A stretch of 64,000 nucleotides of DNA from Protopterus annectens (GCF_019279795.1 NC_056732.1:1076816740-1076880739); one strand, 5' to 3'. Shown: positions 35,700-47,809, numbered from the stretch's first letter. Program-made: numbers and translations. Notes: generated by a model from the letters alone, not told the origin.

Positions 35700-36454
35700 T
35701 TCCTCTGATGTTTGTTATAATTCTATTGCTTTACTTTTACTCTTCTACATCTTAAGAAATGTACATATTCATATACATGTATACCATGTTCAAAAGTTTG
35801 TTCTTATGCAGGAAATGTTATGCATTCCTTGTGCCCACATTTTTTATTTATTATGATATGCTTTTTCACTGTATTATCTTGTACACAAATGTTTGTTGCT
35901 GTATTAGTGTGTCATATTAAGTCTGCTATAGCAGCAAGTTTTAATATATAATATTTTGTGTTATCTTTTTATGTAAAATTGGAGCTTTTCTCCCTAGGCC
36001 TCAGCTGAAAATGGGTATCTTCTGGTCCAGTTTGACTTTCCTGGAAAACAAATAGCAATACATAAATAAATAAACAAATGGCATGAGCTATTCCACTAAG
36101 AAATAGACAGTGACTCATTATGTGTATGTTTCATACTTAAGTGTGTCTGTGTATTTGTGTACATGTGCATGTGCATTTAAAGCCATCTGAATGTTTGCAT
36201 GTATGTGTAGATGACAGATTGTTTGCATCCTAGGAACCAACTACAGACAAGTGGGAAGTGGCCCTCTGACATTCAGAAATTTGCATATAGCACTGTTTAT
36301 CGCATCCATAGCAAGACTTTTGCACAGTTTCTGGGCAGTCATACACCTGTATGTTATTGTACCTAAAATGTAACTGTGAATAATAACTTGCATAATTCAC
36401 ACCAGCTAAGGTTAAAGCCTCACAATACATTGCTTTCTAGTTTGGTTCTTGGTT
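35700..36454. other. AT-rich spacer, nothing recognised
   Basis: No gene-like frame or repeat structure beyond short AAAT runs near 36060-36080. Confidence 0.6.
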
Positions 36455-36782
36455 GTTGGTTGGTATGACTTTTGTTCAGGGGATGCATGACCTCTCTGTG
36501 TGCAGACATAATTTTGCTAGGGTTCTGTTTGCTCCCACATTCCAAGGACATGCTGGGTACATGAATTAATGATGTAGCATATTGCCCATGGGTATGCATG
36601 TGTATGTGAGTGTGTAGCTGTTCAGTAGTACACTGGCATTCCTACCAGATGTGGATCCATGCCAATGTCATTGCTTACTTGGAGAGGATGCAAACCCTCT
36701 GCAACTCTGAAGACAACAAAGTAAATATTGAAAAATGGATGAATGAATGAGTGAATTAATTAATGAATGAATAAATGAATAA
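36455..36782 (+). mobile_element. L2-like LINE/SINE 3' tail
   Basis: Words GTTTGCTCCCACATTCCAAGG, ACATGCTGGGTACATGAATT, ACACTGGCATTCCTACCAG, GAGAGGATGCAAACCC and a (GAAT)n end match the common vertebrate L2/SINE tail as I remember it. Strongly diverged and old. Confidence 0.7.
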
Positions 36783-36784
36783 TT

Positions 36785-39280
36785 CAAATGTTAATACACT
36801 CTGTGCTTGTAGTAGTCAATGCAAGGTTCTATAATCGCCTAATCAGCTTTGGAAATGTTAATTAAATGGCTTAATTTTAGTTTTTTGAACACAACATTTA
36901 TCTTCAGTTAAATTATGAAATCAAAGAAGGATTTTCTTTCTAAACATATTTTCACAAGTCATACAGTTTGATTTAATCATTCATGGTAAACACCAATGCA
37001 TTTAAGGTGAAATACATATTTTAACTCTCTAGATATGCCACACTGTGGCAGGATGTTAGATATCATGCAGATCAGATCTAGGATTTTTAGTATATACTGA
37101 ACACATCAGTGAGATAATGGCCAGAAATTTAAATTGTATAGTTAGTGTGCCATATCATTGCTGCTCCACTGAACCTCACATTAAAAAATGTACCCATTAC
37201 CAAATGCTGTCTTGTATACTGATGAAATGCTGCACCATTTCAGCTCTTGTTCATCTACGACTATAAATGTGGCTGGATTTCAGACAGGAAGGCCCATTGC
37301 CTAACAATATATGTGCATAGATCTATATTTTCTTGGCACTAGTTAATGTACATTTTGGCCTCTGTAAATGGTAGTATGTGTGTGACACATGCGCAGAAGT
37401 TGCATGCATTAGAGTGCAGAGCATAGCTTTTTTCACTCCCAGCATCAAATCCTTGTATATTAGGACAAGATACAAAATGGAGTAACTAATATAATTTCAT
37501 TCATAATACATTCAAAACATTAGGACTTTCTGCATGTTCTGGGATCATGCCTTTTCTTATGTCTTTTTGCTTAATCTGATCTAGAAAATGGAATGTTATG
37601 ACTACAAACCACAGCATTTCATATTCTTGGGACACTGAAAAAAAAGACTCATTTTCAAAACCCATAATCTTGACATAGACATATACACATCACACATTTG
37701 GTAAGCTCACAACATATGGATTCACAAAACACATACACACAAACATACCCACAAACCCCAGCTTTCCTTTCCCTCAGTCCCTTCTACATAATAGCTATTC
37801 CTCTGAGGTCCCAATGCAATTATAGAAAGTGGAAGGTTCATAGGTTTTTGTTAAGTTCAGATGATAGTAGGTGGGATAGTTAATTTAGGAGGTATAGACC
37901 GAATATTTTAAATCTGGATTACGTGAAAGTGAAGAGAAATAGGGAGAAGTTGAAGAAAAGAAGAAAAAAGACGCAGACAAGGAACAGCGAAGACTGAGAT
38001 CAGATAATGCTCAGTTTGGCATGCTTACAAGTTTGTAACTGACTTTTAAAGTTAAACTGCTAGGTCCTACACACATCTAAATGTGCATAACAAGTTAAAA
38101 TAGGGTCATAAAGATCTCAACCCAAACATAAAGGCAATACAAACTCAGAGAAGTAAAAATGTACGAGCAATATGCTCTGCATAGTAAACAGCTGAAACAA
38201 ATATACAAATATGCACAGCAACCCTACACAGTGGGAATAAGTCACTGCAGCATTTTTATCATTGGCTTTCAGAGAAAAATGGCCTTGAGTGTAAAACTAG
38301 ATAAGAATAATTCCTTTGTAATACCAGATAATAACCTTTTTCGTGTATTAATTTCGGCTATAAAAGAGTCTATTTATTTTGAGAGGAAAGAAAATTAGGA
38401 GAGGTGTGTGTGTATCTGTGCGTGAACATGTGCATGTGCATATGTGTGGTGTGAGTAGTACATACATATGTGTATATCTCACAGAAGTTGTTTATTTATT
38501 GTATCTTCATTGTCTAAGTGCTTTGTTTTTCTGTTTTGAACTGGAGTAACAATTTAAATAATGTTTTTGAATATTTTTTAGAAATGAAAAAGTATTTGCT
38601 TTTTAATGTTGCCTTCAGTTTTGTTTGATATTGTATGTTGCAAGCATACTTGCAACACTGGCATACTCTCACTGGCTTTAAAATGTTCAAGTGTCGTACA
38701 TATATATAAGTGATGCAGTTAAGTTATTCTATATTGGAAGGACATTATTTCAATACTGAAACTCTCAGGTTTGCGTACCTTCCATACACCCTAAGGTTCT
38801 TGGTGCTCTTTAACTTTTCATTTGTCTGTGAGCACTTTTCAAGTGCACTGTCTTTGATCTAAAAGCTATTGGAAGAAACAAACCAAGTATTCAATATTTT
38901 TGATATAAAGTAGTCATAGTGTTTTAAAGCTACAGGACCAAGCTGAGTCATTTCATCTCCTGTGTTTGCATTTCTTAATCTGTTACTTGTACATATGTCA
39001 AGTACAGAACTCTTACACCTTTAAAGTTAACATCATACTGATTTTCTTGGTCTAACAACTGATTTAGAATATATATTATATTATTATTCCCTTGAATTTT
39101 GTGGATAAGTTTTACCTTTTAATATCTGAATTTTGTTTATTTATATTTCACACTTGTTCTACAAGACATATCTATATGTTTTCATATTTGAATTTGGAAA
39201 AATCATTTCTAGTTTTTAACTGCTTCTTTAATTTTCATTTATTGCTAATTGCCATGATTAAAGAGAAAGACATTGAATGC
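36785..39280. other. AT-rich spacer, nothing recognised
   Basis: No frame with a recognisable domain. A GT/CA-rich low-complexity patch lies at 38400-38470. Short frames at 37698-37883, 38159-38398 and 39092-39304 look random. Confidence 0.6.
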
Positions 39281-39600
39281 ATACATCTCAACCTCTCAGG
39301 TTAAGAAATCTGGACAAAGCCAGAAATAATAGGGGGACAAAGGCCCAAAATAGGAACATGATTTTAAATATCACACCTATAAACTTAGAGAAAAATTGCT
39401 AGAATGACAGATTTTTCATCATTGTATATTTCCTGAAGGATATGAAGTCTGAAACTCAAATGTCTGTCATTATTTAGTGACTTCAATTCTCAATGATTTG
39501 TCCAAAAACCACAAGTTTAATGAGGAATAGACCACAAATATGAGGCAAAAATCTGGACATTCTAAGAAAATCTGGACAGTTTGGTATGAGAGAATGTAAG
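39281..39600 (-). mobile_element. Inverted-repeat element B (MITE-like), copy 1
   Basis: About 320 bases whose reverse complement matches 57858-58152 and 59041-59366. Ends resemble CATACNTCTCAA and its complement TTGAGANGTATG. Shared internal words include CCAGATTTTTGCCTC, GAAGTCACTAAAT and GACTTCATATCCTTCAG. No coding capacity. Confidence 0.7.
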
Positions 39601-39633
39601 AGAGGTCAGTTAAAATGTCTTGAGTATTTACTC

Positions 39634-39655
39634 AATATATATATATATATATATA
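39634..39655. repeat. (AT)n microsatellite, short
   Basis: About ten alternating AT pairs. Confidence 0.9.
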
Positions 39656-40103
39656 AGGTATATACTGAATCAGCTTTTGCTAGCTGTTCCTGCGGGTCTC
39701 ATAAGATTTGTTTTTTAAAGTGCAGTAAACATAGGAGAACGAGGGACCATGTCTGAAACTTAATTTACAGCAATCTTGCCTTAGTTCCCACAGTGTTATA
39801 ACCAAGGGGCACAAAACAGGAAACATGCAAAACTCAGTTGCTCTCCAGCCTGACCCTTAATCAACACACGCAAATGTCATTAATTCCAGCCTGTATCTGA
39901 CTGCCAAAAACTACACAAGTTCCAATCTGGCAAGCTTCCAGACAAAGATGAGACCAGGGAAGCATACTTTAAGTGGCCACTGCAGAATGAGCAGAAAACC
40001 TTCAACCATCTGTGGAGCACACTTTAACCAGCTCACTCCAGTGACAGCATCATGATCACTGCAGATGTGCCTGTTCTTCTGCTCCTTGATAAGAAAGGTG
40101 GGA

Positions 40104-40718
40104 TATGCACTTGTAGGAACCTGTCAACTAAAACACACACCCAGTTACCTCAGGCTACACTGTAACACACAACTTTACACAATCTCTTGGCTAGAGACGT
40201 ACAAATAAAGAATAAAACACTTTTTGTAAATAACAAATGATGTTACGCTCACTAGAGCATGCGTTCTTATAGCTGTGTACAGAAAGTAGCTGTGTCTGTG
40301 CACCTATAGGGTTGCCACCTTTTCAAATACCCAAAGTGGGACATTTTTTGTAGAAGCATGAGATTTTGCAGAACTAAACATACCCAAGGCCAATGCAAAG
40401 AACAAAACTTCACTTTTTTGCCAAAATAAAAGCTTATCCTTGTAGCATTTGAGCTGCTTATGTTATTCCATATAGCATTTAGGTGTTTCAAATACAAAAT
40501 AACTGTTTTTGTAACTACTAATATGAAATAAGTTTTATCCTAAAATCTTAGGACATTTGCCATTTTTTTCAAAAGACATAACTGCCCAAAGAGGGACTGT
40601 CCCTTGCAAAGAGGAATGGGTGGTAACCCTGTGCAACTATAGGAGCCTATCAGCTGAATTACACACCCAGGTTACCTCACACTACAATGTAAAACATAGC
40701 TTTACTTGATACCCCAGG
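40104..40718. repeat. Direct repeat pair (about 90 bp) flanking an inverted-repeat insert
   Basis: 40104-40196 and 40632-40718 share TGCA-TATAGGANCCT, CACACCCAG-TTACCTCA and ACTACA-TGTAA words in the same orientation at roughly 75% by eye. Between them lies the inverted-repeat element at 40311-40633. Confidence 0.6.
40311..40633. mobile_element. Small non-autonomous DNA element C
   Basis: Ends are AGGGTTGCCACC and GGTGGTAACCCT, inverted repeats with one mismatch. The flanks GTGCACCTAT and GTGCAACTAT form an imperfect target duplication of 8-10 bases. There is no transposase. A hAT-like origin is possible but not shown. Confidence 0.6.
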
Positions 40719-40730
40719 GATTGTGCTTTA

Positions 40731-40734
40731 GTGT

Positions 40735-40806
<72 letters not shown>
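40731..40806. repeat. (GT)n microsatellite
   Basis: About 75 bases of GT directly joined to the tail end of the next SINE, where it replaces the usual AAG-rich tail. Confidence 0.97.
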
Positions 40807-40807
<1 letters not shown>

Positions 40808-41030
40808 TTTCGGCTTTTCCCAGTTAGGGGTCACCACAGCGGAACTCCGGTCCGCTAATGATTGGCAGTAGATTTTTACGTGCTGGCTTGCCGGGCCTAA
40901 CGCACAACCTTCAATGAAGGAACGCCCATTCACGCATGTCACCACAAAGAAGACGCTCTAACTGAGAAATCGAACAGGCAACGTCTAACTGTGAGATGAC
41001 AATGCTACCGCAGCACCACCACCGCAGTGA
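40807..41030 (-). mobile_element. tRNA-derived SINE (family A), copy 2
   Basis: Minus strand: a tRNA-like head (41030 side, B-box-like GTTCGATTTCTCAG) and a tail ending GACCCCTAACTGGGAAAAGCC at 40807-40835. Nearly the same text as 2308-2508 across the middle. Confidence 0.85.
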
Positions 41031-41640
41031 ATCTTATAAATTAGAGTACTTAGAAAAAAAATGGCCCTATGAGGCATTGAAAGCCATTTGGAATATTTTA
41101 GTAAATTGCAGTGGTACATCTGAGGGTCTGTTAATAGAATGAATCTGCAAATGTTATTCTCAGCAGTCTGTATTTTGTCACTATTGTGGACTGAATGTAT
41201 AATGACTATAGGAAGCCCATATTTTAATTTGGGTATGAAAGTATGGGTAATATAACAAAAAAGAACATGACACCAGCCATAAGTGAAATTAATTTAATAG
41301 CAATTGGTGGGATTTTGTATGCTGTCAATTAAGTGTTATTTCTAATTTGTTAATATTTACTTATATTTTTTGACCAGAAAAATATGATTGGGTATAATCA
41401 AGTTTCGTAGAAGCTCATTAAGGACAGCAGTGCATTTATTCAAAAAAAAAACTGACGTAGGTATACATTGATGTCTCACCAGGATTAAGAATACATCTGA
41501 TATTGTAGAAAGTCAAAAATAAATTAATTTGGATGAGTCAGAATTACTATTACAAAGTTTATAAATACTTGTTTATAATATGCTATGCAGCTGTAATGAT
41601 AATTTGCACTGCAATCATAATATAAAATAGCAATACCTTT
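41031..41640. other. AT-rich spacer, nothing recognised
   Basis: No frame or repeat that I can support. Confidence 0.6.
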
Positions 41641-41855
41641 TTCTTCTTCTTTCGGCTTTTCCCGGTTAGGGGTCGCCACAACAGATCACCTGCCCGCTCA
41701 TGATTGGCAATAGAGTTTTACTGTGTTGAGTTGCCAGCCCAGCACACAACCTTCCACAGAAGGCACACAAATACACGCACTCACGCCTAGGGCCGATTTA
41801 GAGTGTCCAATCCACCCACAGCATGTCTTTGGGATGTGGGAGGAAACCAGTATAA
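41641..41855 (-). mobile_element. tRNA-SINE/L2-like composite remnant (family A), copy 3
   Basis: Tail GCGACCCCTAACCGGGAAAAG with AAG repeats on the minus strand (41641-41680), middle words as in the other copies, then GCATGTCTTTGGGATGTGGG and AGGAAACCAGT, the conserved block that also occurs in the SINE at 45935. The tRNA head is missing. Confidence 0.8.
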
Positions 41856-41859
41856 ATAA

Positions 41860-42198
41860 TGAGGCTAAAAGTGTAAGTTAACAACAGTAATAATATAAAG
41901 TGACAAAGCAGCAAAACTGAGAGCAGTCCAAGTCAGGTAATCAGACAGAAGTGAGAATAACTCAGGTAGATTAATTAGATACTTCTCTGGGGCATCTGTG
42001 AAATTGAGCTAGGCTCCTTGATGGTTTCTTGGACTGCATGCTTAGTAACAGTTTATGAACCTATAACAGCGCAGTATAAGAAGATCAGAGTGGAGATTGC
42101 AACTCTCGAGTCCACCTCAGCTCAGATAATTATGAAAATGCCAGGTAATGTGATTCTGTAACATGCAATGGTAAAGAATTATATCATAGATGCATGCT
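41860..42198. other. Spacer, nothing recognised
   Basis: No supported feature. Confidence 0.55.
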
Positions 42199-42705
42199 GT
42201 TCATAGGTTCATAGGTTTGTACTAGGCTAACAATCACAAGGGTGTTATTAAGGCTAGCCATGCATCCCAAATCTCTGACAAGTTCTGATACCCTTTATAA
42301 GTGTAATCAGGGCTTGGGAGATGAAACATTTACAAGCAGGGGCCTGGAAAATTAACCATTTACAGGCTGCCTGTGCCCATTAGAGACATAGGTGCCAAAC
42401 CCAAACCAAGGATGAATTTTCTGTTCCCCATCCAATTGTTGAAGGTACACTTGAATTGGATTAAGGAAGAACTCTAAGTCACATGGATAGGGAGCCTGTT
42501 TCAGAGATGGAGTAGTCTCTGGGATACATACCCTTCACTCCAACAAGTCCTATTTATATCACAAGCAAGGTTTAAGTCTCTAGAATGGGTAATATTGGTG
42601 CTGTTTGTTTGGAGGATATGCAGGAGGTCAATCAGATTGGGGTCTGACAATGCCTTGTATGCCAGGCATAGATCCCCCTCAACAGCCTGTAGTAGACAGA
42701 ATACA
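42199..42705 (-). mobile_element. CR1-related LINE fragment (3' end)
   Basis: Octamer tail (TTCATAGG)n at 42199-42215 on the plus strand, then a GTACTAGGCTAACA block related to the CR1 tail. The minus strand of 42501-42705 encodes the ORF2 C-terminus: GDLCLAYKALSDPNLIDLL, RDLNLACDINRTCW and SQRLLHLWN, matching the same region of CR1 copies 1 and 2. More diverged than those, with frameshifts. Probably 5'-truncated near 42705. Confidence 0.82.
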
Positions 42706-42709
42706 GGGA

Positions 42710-43560
42710 AAGGGTTGCAACCAAAAATCAGCCAATGGGAGGGCATACTAAAACTTTCACCTAGTAAATCAGATGTCCAGGAACAGTTGATGACTGAAAG
42801 CAATAAAAGCATAGAACATGTCAAGATATGGAACAGACATATAACAGTCACAGATAGAAAGGCTATTCAGACAAGAATGACAATGGACAGAATAAACGAG
42901 AATCATATCCAGGTTTTTCTTAGAAAATTAGTTGTGTCACCTTGTCTTATATTACCATAAAACTGACATGTGTAGATAAAAAGGTATATGTTACAGCTGA
43001 AAATGATACTTGGTTATACTTTTTCAGTTCATCAGTTCACAGATCCCATGACGTTCTGAAATCAGTTTCTGAGCATACTAGCATGGTAATCATCATATGC
43101 ACAGATGGGGAGGGGCACAGTGACAGAATGTGGAAATGAGTGTGAGATATAGACCAAGGGGCTAGGGGAAGGTGGGCATACTGTACTGTGTAGGGGGGTG
43201 CTTCCTGAGAGGGGGTTGTTGTCCAGTAGTATTGGGTGTAAGTTCAGAACATGTGCCAGGAACACAGCTCCTGTTGATGCAGTTGCTCTTTGTGTATGTG
43301 TGTGACAAATGTTTTGTGGCCACAGGTGGGAAGGAGCCACACTATGGATGTCTTTGGCTACAGTTGCATTGCCTCTAAGGAGTGGCATTGATACCAACAC
43401 CCAGTGTTAAGGATGATTGTGAATCATGACTCTGCGACTACCTGGCCATGGCCTGTGCCTTACTGACACATGGAGAGATGAAGGGGTCATAATGGAGAGA
43501 TGAAGGGGTCCTAATGGAGAGATGAAAAGTCAGCAAGCAAAGGAAAGAAGTAGTGCTGAA
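42710..43560. other. Spacer, nothing recognised
   Basis: Frames at 42595-42960 and 43062-43400 have no motif that I know. Confidence 0.55.
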
Positions 43561-43904
43561 ATTAAATTCATCCTCAAGTCTTGGTGAGTACCTTCGTGAG
43601 GTGGACCCTGTTTTTCCAAAATCTCACCAAGGTGACACTGATATATAGACTGTATTTATATAGCATATATCATGGATAGAAGTAAGTCAAAAACAAAAAA
43701 AAAAAGATTGTTGGGTGTACAAGACCCAGGATAAAAAAGTTCCCAAGCCTGGTAGGTGGACTGCTGCCAGGACTGGAAAGAATGACAGTGCAGAATCCTC
43801 AAACTATGGAAACATTCCTACAATGGTGCCAGGCCAGACCCGGGGGGAGGATGGCCCCCCTGTTGTATAAGGAAGTAGCAGTCCACAAAAATCACAAAAA
43901 TTGA

Positions 43905-45915
43905 TTGGCCAAAGAAGAGCCATAAAGATGATAGAGTGGACTATTGAGGATAAGAAAGAAATTATGCATTGTTACTATTATGTAAAAAGCCCAGAATTTC
44001 CCGACACAAGATATACAAAATGATTAAGACAGAAATTAGAGGAAAGAAAAATACTTCCACAGGAAAAACTGTCAGAAGCTTCAAATAAAAATTTGCATTC
44101 ATTAATACAACAGATTTTTGAAAAACAGTATATAAATGAAGAAATGTTGATCTGTTTGGAAAAAGAAGCATCTGAGGAAGTGCAAAAATATAAACAACAA
44201 AACCTAGAGATATTTGAAAAATATAAAAAAGAAATATGGACATGGGAAAGAAAGAGAGATTTGATACGGTGCAATATTTATGCAAAGGAGAAAGCCAAGT
44301 TAACTAATATAGAGATGGCAGTCTCAAAGATATTTGAAAAGAAATATAGGCAAAGGCTTCCAGATATGGAAAATTTCACAGTAAAAAAAATGAATATCAT
44401 AAAGATGTAATGTGGAAACGAAGATTAGTAAAGCAGAAGTTAAAGAAATAGAAGCTGAAGTTATGGAGTGCCTGTGAAGTGAAGGATTTAATGTAGAAGG
44501 TTTAACACAGATTACATCACAGCATGATGGAGTGAGTCCCCAGAATAAGGAAAAGCAAGAAGATCAGGTGACATGTGAAGAAGAAACATGGACATGGGAA
44601 AGGAAAAGAGATTTAATATGGTGTAATATTTATGCAAAGGAGAAAGCAAAACTAACTAATACAAAAAGAGCAGCACCAAAGATATTTGAAGAGAAATACA
44701 GGCAAAGGAATCCAGATATGGAAAACTTTACAATACAAAAAATAAAAAGACTAAGAGGAAAAGTAGAAAAAGAGATTAGTAATGGAGAAGTCAAAGAAAT
44801 AGAAACTGAGGTTATGGAGCAGCTGCAAAGAGAATGATTCAGTGTAGAAAACTGAATGTAGGAAGCGCCACAACAGGATAGAGCAATGGATATCCAAATT
44901 AATGGGAAACCAGTGGAACAGGAAGTAATTGGTCAGGTGCCATATCAAGATATTTTGGAGCCTTCCACAGGAAACCAGTATAAACATTCACTTGAAGCTA
45001 GACAGCAAGGAAAGGCACAGGAAACTGTGGAAACTCTGATGTAGCCAATGTTGAGGAGTGATAGGCCAGTGAGTTCCCACATGATAGAGCAGCAGATGGC
45101 ACAGGATGAAACTGAAGAGAAAGTGCCACAGGAAGATGCTGCAGAATCTTCTATAGAATGCCCACAGGAAATGGAAAACAAAGGATGCGCCCTCAGAATA
45201 GAAGAAAATGAGCTAAGAGAAGAGTTGCTTCATTTAATGGACATGGATAGATATGTTAAGATCAATGAGAGAAATAGACTGCAGAAGGTCAATAAAACCC
45301 CCAAAGTCAGAAGTCTGATAAACCAAATTAATGTAGTAATTAGAACTGTCCATAGATATCCATGTGATATAACAGAAGTAAACAAGATATACTGCCGTGC
45401 TGCTAAATTAATAACTGATAAAGTTCTTCCACAAGAACACAGGGTAGCGAGGAAAGGGAAGGGGAGAAATCGAATACCATCATGGAAGCATCGAATAGAG
45501 AAAACTATAAAGCAATTAAGACAAGAGGTGTCACTGTTAGAAGATTATAGAAGAGGGAATAGATCAACAAAAATACTAAGAAAGATAGATGTGACTAAAG
45601 CAATGCACATTATTAGAACAGACCAGGATCATGCACTATCACAAATAACTAACTAAAAATTTCAGCACAGGCAGAAAATCTTAGAAGATACACAGATAAA
45701 TATAAGGGAAAAGTAAAAAATAAGCAATTTATTGATGACCCAAAAACGTTTTATAGAGAATTGGGAAATAAGGTAAAAGGAATTGAAAGACCGCCAAAAA
45801 AAGAGGAAGTAGATATTTTGGAGAAGTATCTATGAAGATCCTGTGGAACATAACAAAGATACTAAATGGATAGAAGTAAAAGAAAGAATAAGAAGTTTAA
45901 AGATACAGGATACGA
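43905..45915 (+). pseudogene. R4/Dong-type LINE N-terminal region
   Basis: Readable pieces: 43930-44410, 44532-44837, 45048-45656 and on to about 45915. The first two contain a W-rich helical repeat: EWTIEDKKEIMHCYYY (about 43935), then IWTWERKRDLIRCNIYAKEK (about 44234), and again TWTWERKRDLIWCNIYAKEK (about 44586). It resembles the Myb-like DNA-binding start of R4-clade proteins. The third piece is charged and helical with WKHRIEKTIKQLRQE, followed by RRYTDKYKGKVKNKQF and PKTFYRELGNK. These last words are characteristic of the segment just before the RT in R4/Dong and related LINEs. The role would be target binding and linker. Frameshifts near 44410, 44840, 45040 and 45830 and several stops inactivate it. 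Confidence 0.78.
44231..44934 (+). repeat. Direct duplication (period 352) in the R4 N-terminal region
   Basis: GAAATATGGACATGGGAAAG at 44231 and GAAACATGGACATGGGAAAG at 44583 start two copies, aligned for about 250 bases (AATATTTATGCAAAGGAGAA, ATATTTGAAGAGAAATA and so on). The period is not a multiple of three, so it breaks the frame. Confidence 0.85.
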
Positions 45916-45925
45916 AATGAGATGA

Positions 45926-46195
45926 AATATTTTTATTTTTTATTTAACATTTGTTGACCAGGAAAGTACGACTAGGTTCCACAGATCCTGTTTTCAGTAG
46001 AGACCTGGGGAGAAACGCTCCAGAAGCATGTCTTTAGAATGTGGGAGGAAACCGGAGTACCCGGAGGAAACCCACACGAACGCAGAGAGAACATGCAAAC
46101 TCCACACAGAAGGCACCCCAGCCGAGAATCGAACCGGAGAATCTCTTGCTGTGAGGCGACAGCATTAACCGCTGCACCACTGCGCCGCCCAATGA
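45926..46195 (-). mobile_element. tRNA-derived SINE (family D) inside the R4 LINE
   Basis: Minus strand: a tRNA-like head with an A-box-like GTGGTGCAGCGGTTAATG and a B-box-like GGTTCGATTCTC (46190-46120), then the conserved block with GAGTTTGCATGTTCTC and GGTTTCCTCCGG, which is very common in fish genomes. The flanks are ATGAAATA (about 45923-45930) and ATGAAATA (about 46192-46199), an 8-base target duplication. Confidence 0.85.
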
Positions 46196-46199
46196 AATA

Positions 46200-46768
46200 A
46201 CAGCCAGAGAGATTGAAACAAAGTTAAGAAAAGCCTATAACTGGAAACCCAGGCCCAGATGCAGTAGCTAACTTTTGGTTAAAAGTATTAACATCTTTGC
46301 ACAAGGATTTAGCCATGAGTTAGAACTATATATATGCGCATCCCAAACAGACACCACACTGGCTAACAACAGGCAAAACAATGCTCTTACTTAAGACTGA
46401 ACCTGTAAGCTACCCTAAAGATTATAGACCAATAACTTGCCTTCCAACGATGTGTAAACTATACATGGGAATTGATGCCGACAGAGTTTATAGTCATTTA
46501 GAATAAAACTCAATTATGGCAGTAGAACAAAAGGGCAATAAAAGAAAGTCATATGGAACAGAGGATCATTTGTTGTTAAATAAAGTTATAGTGGAGAACT
46601 GTAAAAAGGGGAATAATCTAAGTATGGCATGGATTGACTATAAAAAAGCATTTTATAGTATCCCACATTCATGGATAAAAGAGTGCTTAAAAATGTGTAA
46701 GATACACCCTACACTGATTGACTACATTACAGTAACCATAAAACAATGGCAAACCACTTTGCAATTAA
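46200..46768 (+). pseudogene. R4/Dong-type reverse transcriptase, first half
   Basis: After the SINE the text resumes with EIETKLRKA and GPDAVANFWLK (about 46200-46290), the RT start. Then come PKDYRPITCLPTMCKLYMG (about 46410) and, in the open frame from 46516, EQKGNKRKSYGTEDHLLLNK and SMAWIDYKKAFYSIPHSW. The last is RT motif A, where the usual AFDS reads AFYS; the preceding catalytic Asp (IDYKKAF) is kept. The frame then reads QWQTTLQL and is cut at 46768 by the PLE insertion. CLPTMxK and MAWIDYKKA are typical of the R4/Dong group. Stops near 46320 and 46500 disable it. Confidence 0.85.
46759..46768. repeat. Target-site duplication, left copy
   Basis: TTGCAATTAA, identical to 52236-52245. 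The two copies bracket the PLE and both encode Leu-Gln-Leu of the LINE RT. Confidence 0.9.
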
Positions 46769-46912
46769 CAGTAAAACGACAGCCCTTGCATGTAAGGCAA
46801 TTGCACGGCTTGAAGTATAACATAGAAAACAGCAAGATAAGCCAGCAAACTGTGATGCTGAAACCAAAATCAATATTTTATTGCATGTCAGCAAAAGAAA
46901 AAAACAAACCTG

Positions 46913-46945
46913 TTTCAGCTAATTTTGTTACATAGCCTTACTCAG
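46913..46945 (-). ncRNA. Degenerate hammerhead-like core, 3' end of PLE copy 2
   Basis: Minus strand: CTGAGTA (46945-46939, usual CTGANGA with two bases exchanged), helix II candidate GGCT/AGCT, then GAAA (46916-46913). Probably inactive. Confidence 0.4.
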
Positions 46946-47102
46946 TGTTGAAAAAATACAGACAACAAGTTTCTTTTATGCATGACATCAGCCACACAAA
47001 ACAAACTGATTGGTCAAATTACAAGTGTTCATTAAGACCTGGTGGGAAAAGTCCACCCAATTTAATTATCCACTTCTTTTCTTTGGCATCAAGAATAGTA
47101 TG

Positions 47103-47790
47103 TCAACCAGCTTTATTTGTTCTGTTGCCCCCAGTTTTATCTATTACCATAAATCTGAAAGCAGCTGTAGGATGTATTAAAGAATGTTTATATAATGCAC
47201 TGCTGGGCTTCCTAATCCTCATATCACTGATATGTTCTGATATTTTTATTCTAAGTGGTCTCGAAGTCTGACCCATATAGAATGCTGAGCAACTGCATGA
47301 AGCCAAGTAGATCACCCAATCACTACTGCAGTTGGAAAAAAATGTGACATCAAATACATTTCCAGAATTTTTGCTTGTGAATTGTTTGGACTTCATAATT
47401 CTGTTACAATGGCTACAGTGATCACAGAGAGAGCACCCAACAAGAGTATCCCTCATTAAAGTTGTTTGTGTGCTAGAAGGTGTAGAGCTTCTGGGCCCTC
47501 GTTTATAATGATTTAGATGTAAACCCAAATTTCTGCCCCTACGAAATGAAAAATGACATTTCTCCTGGAGAAATTTTGATAAGTTATTATCGGCCAACAG
47601 GATGTTCCAGTGCCTTTGTACACTATTCATGAGTATATCCATATTTTTTTCCATATGTGGTAACTAACCGGATATCAGAGTTGCCAATTTCTTGTTTCTC
47701 CTTATATTTCAAAAGATCGCCTCTATTTATGGTTGTGGCCCAATTGCTGGCACTCAAAGCATGTCCCATTTTGTAACCTCTGTCACGAAA
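47103..47790 (-). pseudogene. PLE copy 2 endonuclease (GIY-YIG) and linker
   Basis: The main piece is 47654-47103, 183 codons. It starts in the post-RT linker (MDILMNSVQRHWNILLAD), passes the zinc cluster (CSLCDHCSHC, then NCSSDWVIYLASCSC) and the core VIYLASC followed by FYMGQTSRPLRIKISEHI, where the catalytic Arg is kept. A late segment, HSLIHPTAAFRFMVID, matches the usual H...F.F domain end, and the frame closes at 47103. Between 47800 and 47660 the RT thumb and linker are readable only across shifts (WDML, RRNKKLATLISG). GIY-YIG endonucleases of PLEs nick target DNA for priming. This frame is separated from the RT by at least two frameshifts, so the whole polyprotein cannot be made. Confidence 0.88.
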
Positions 47791-47809
47791 TCTATTGGTT
47801 AGATCTTTC

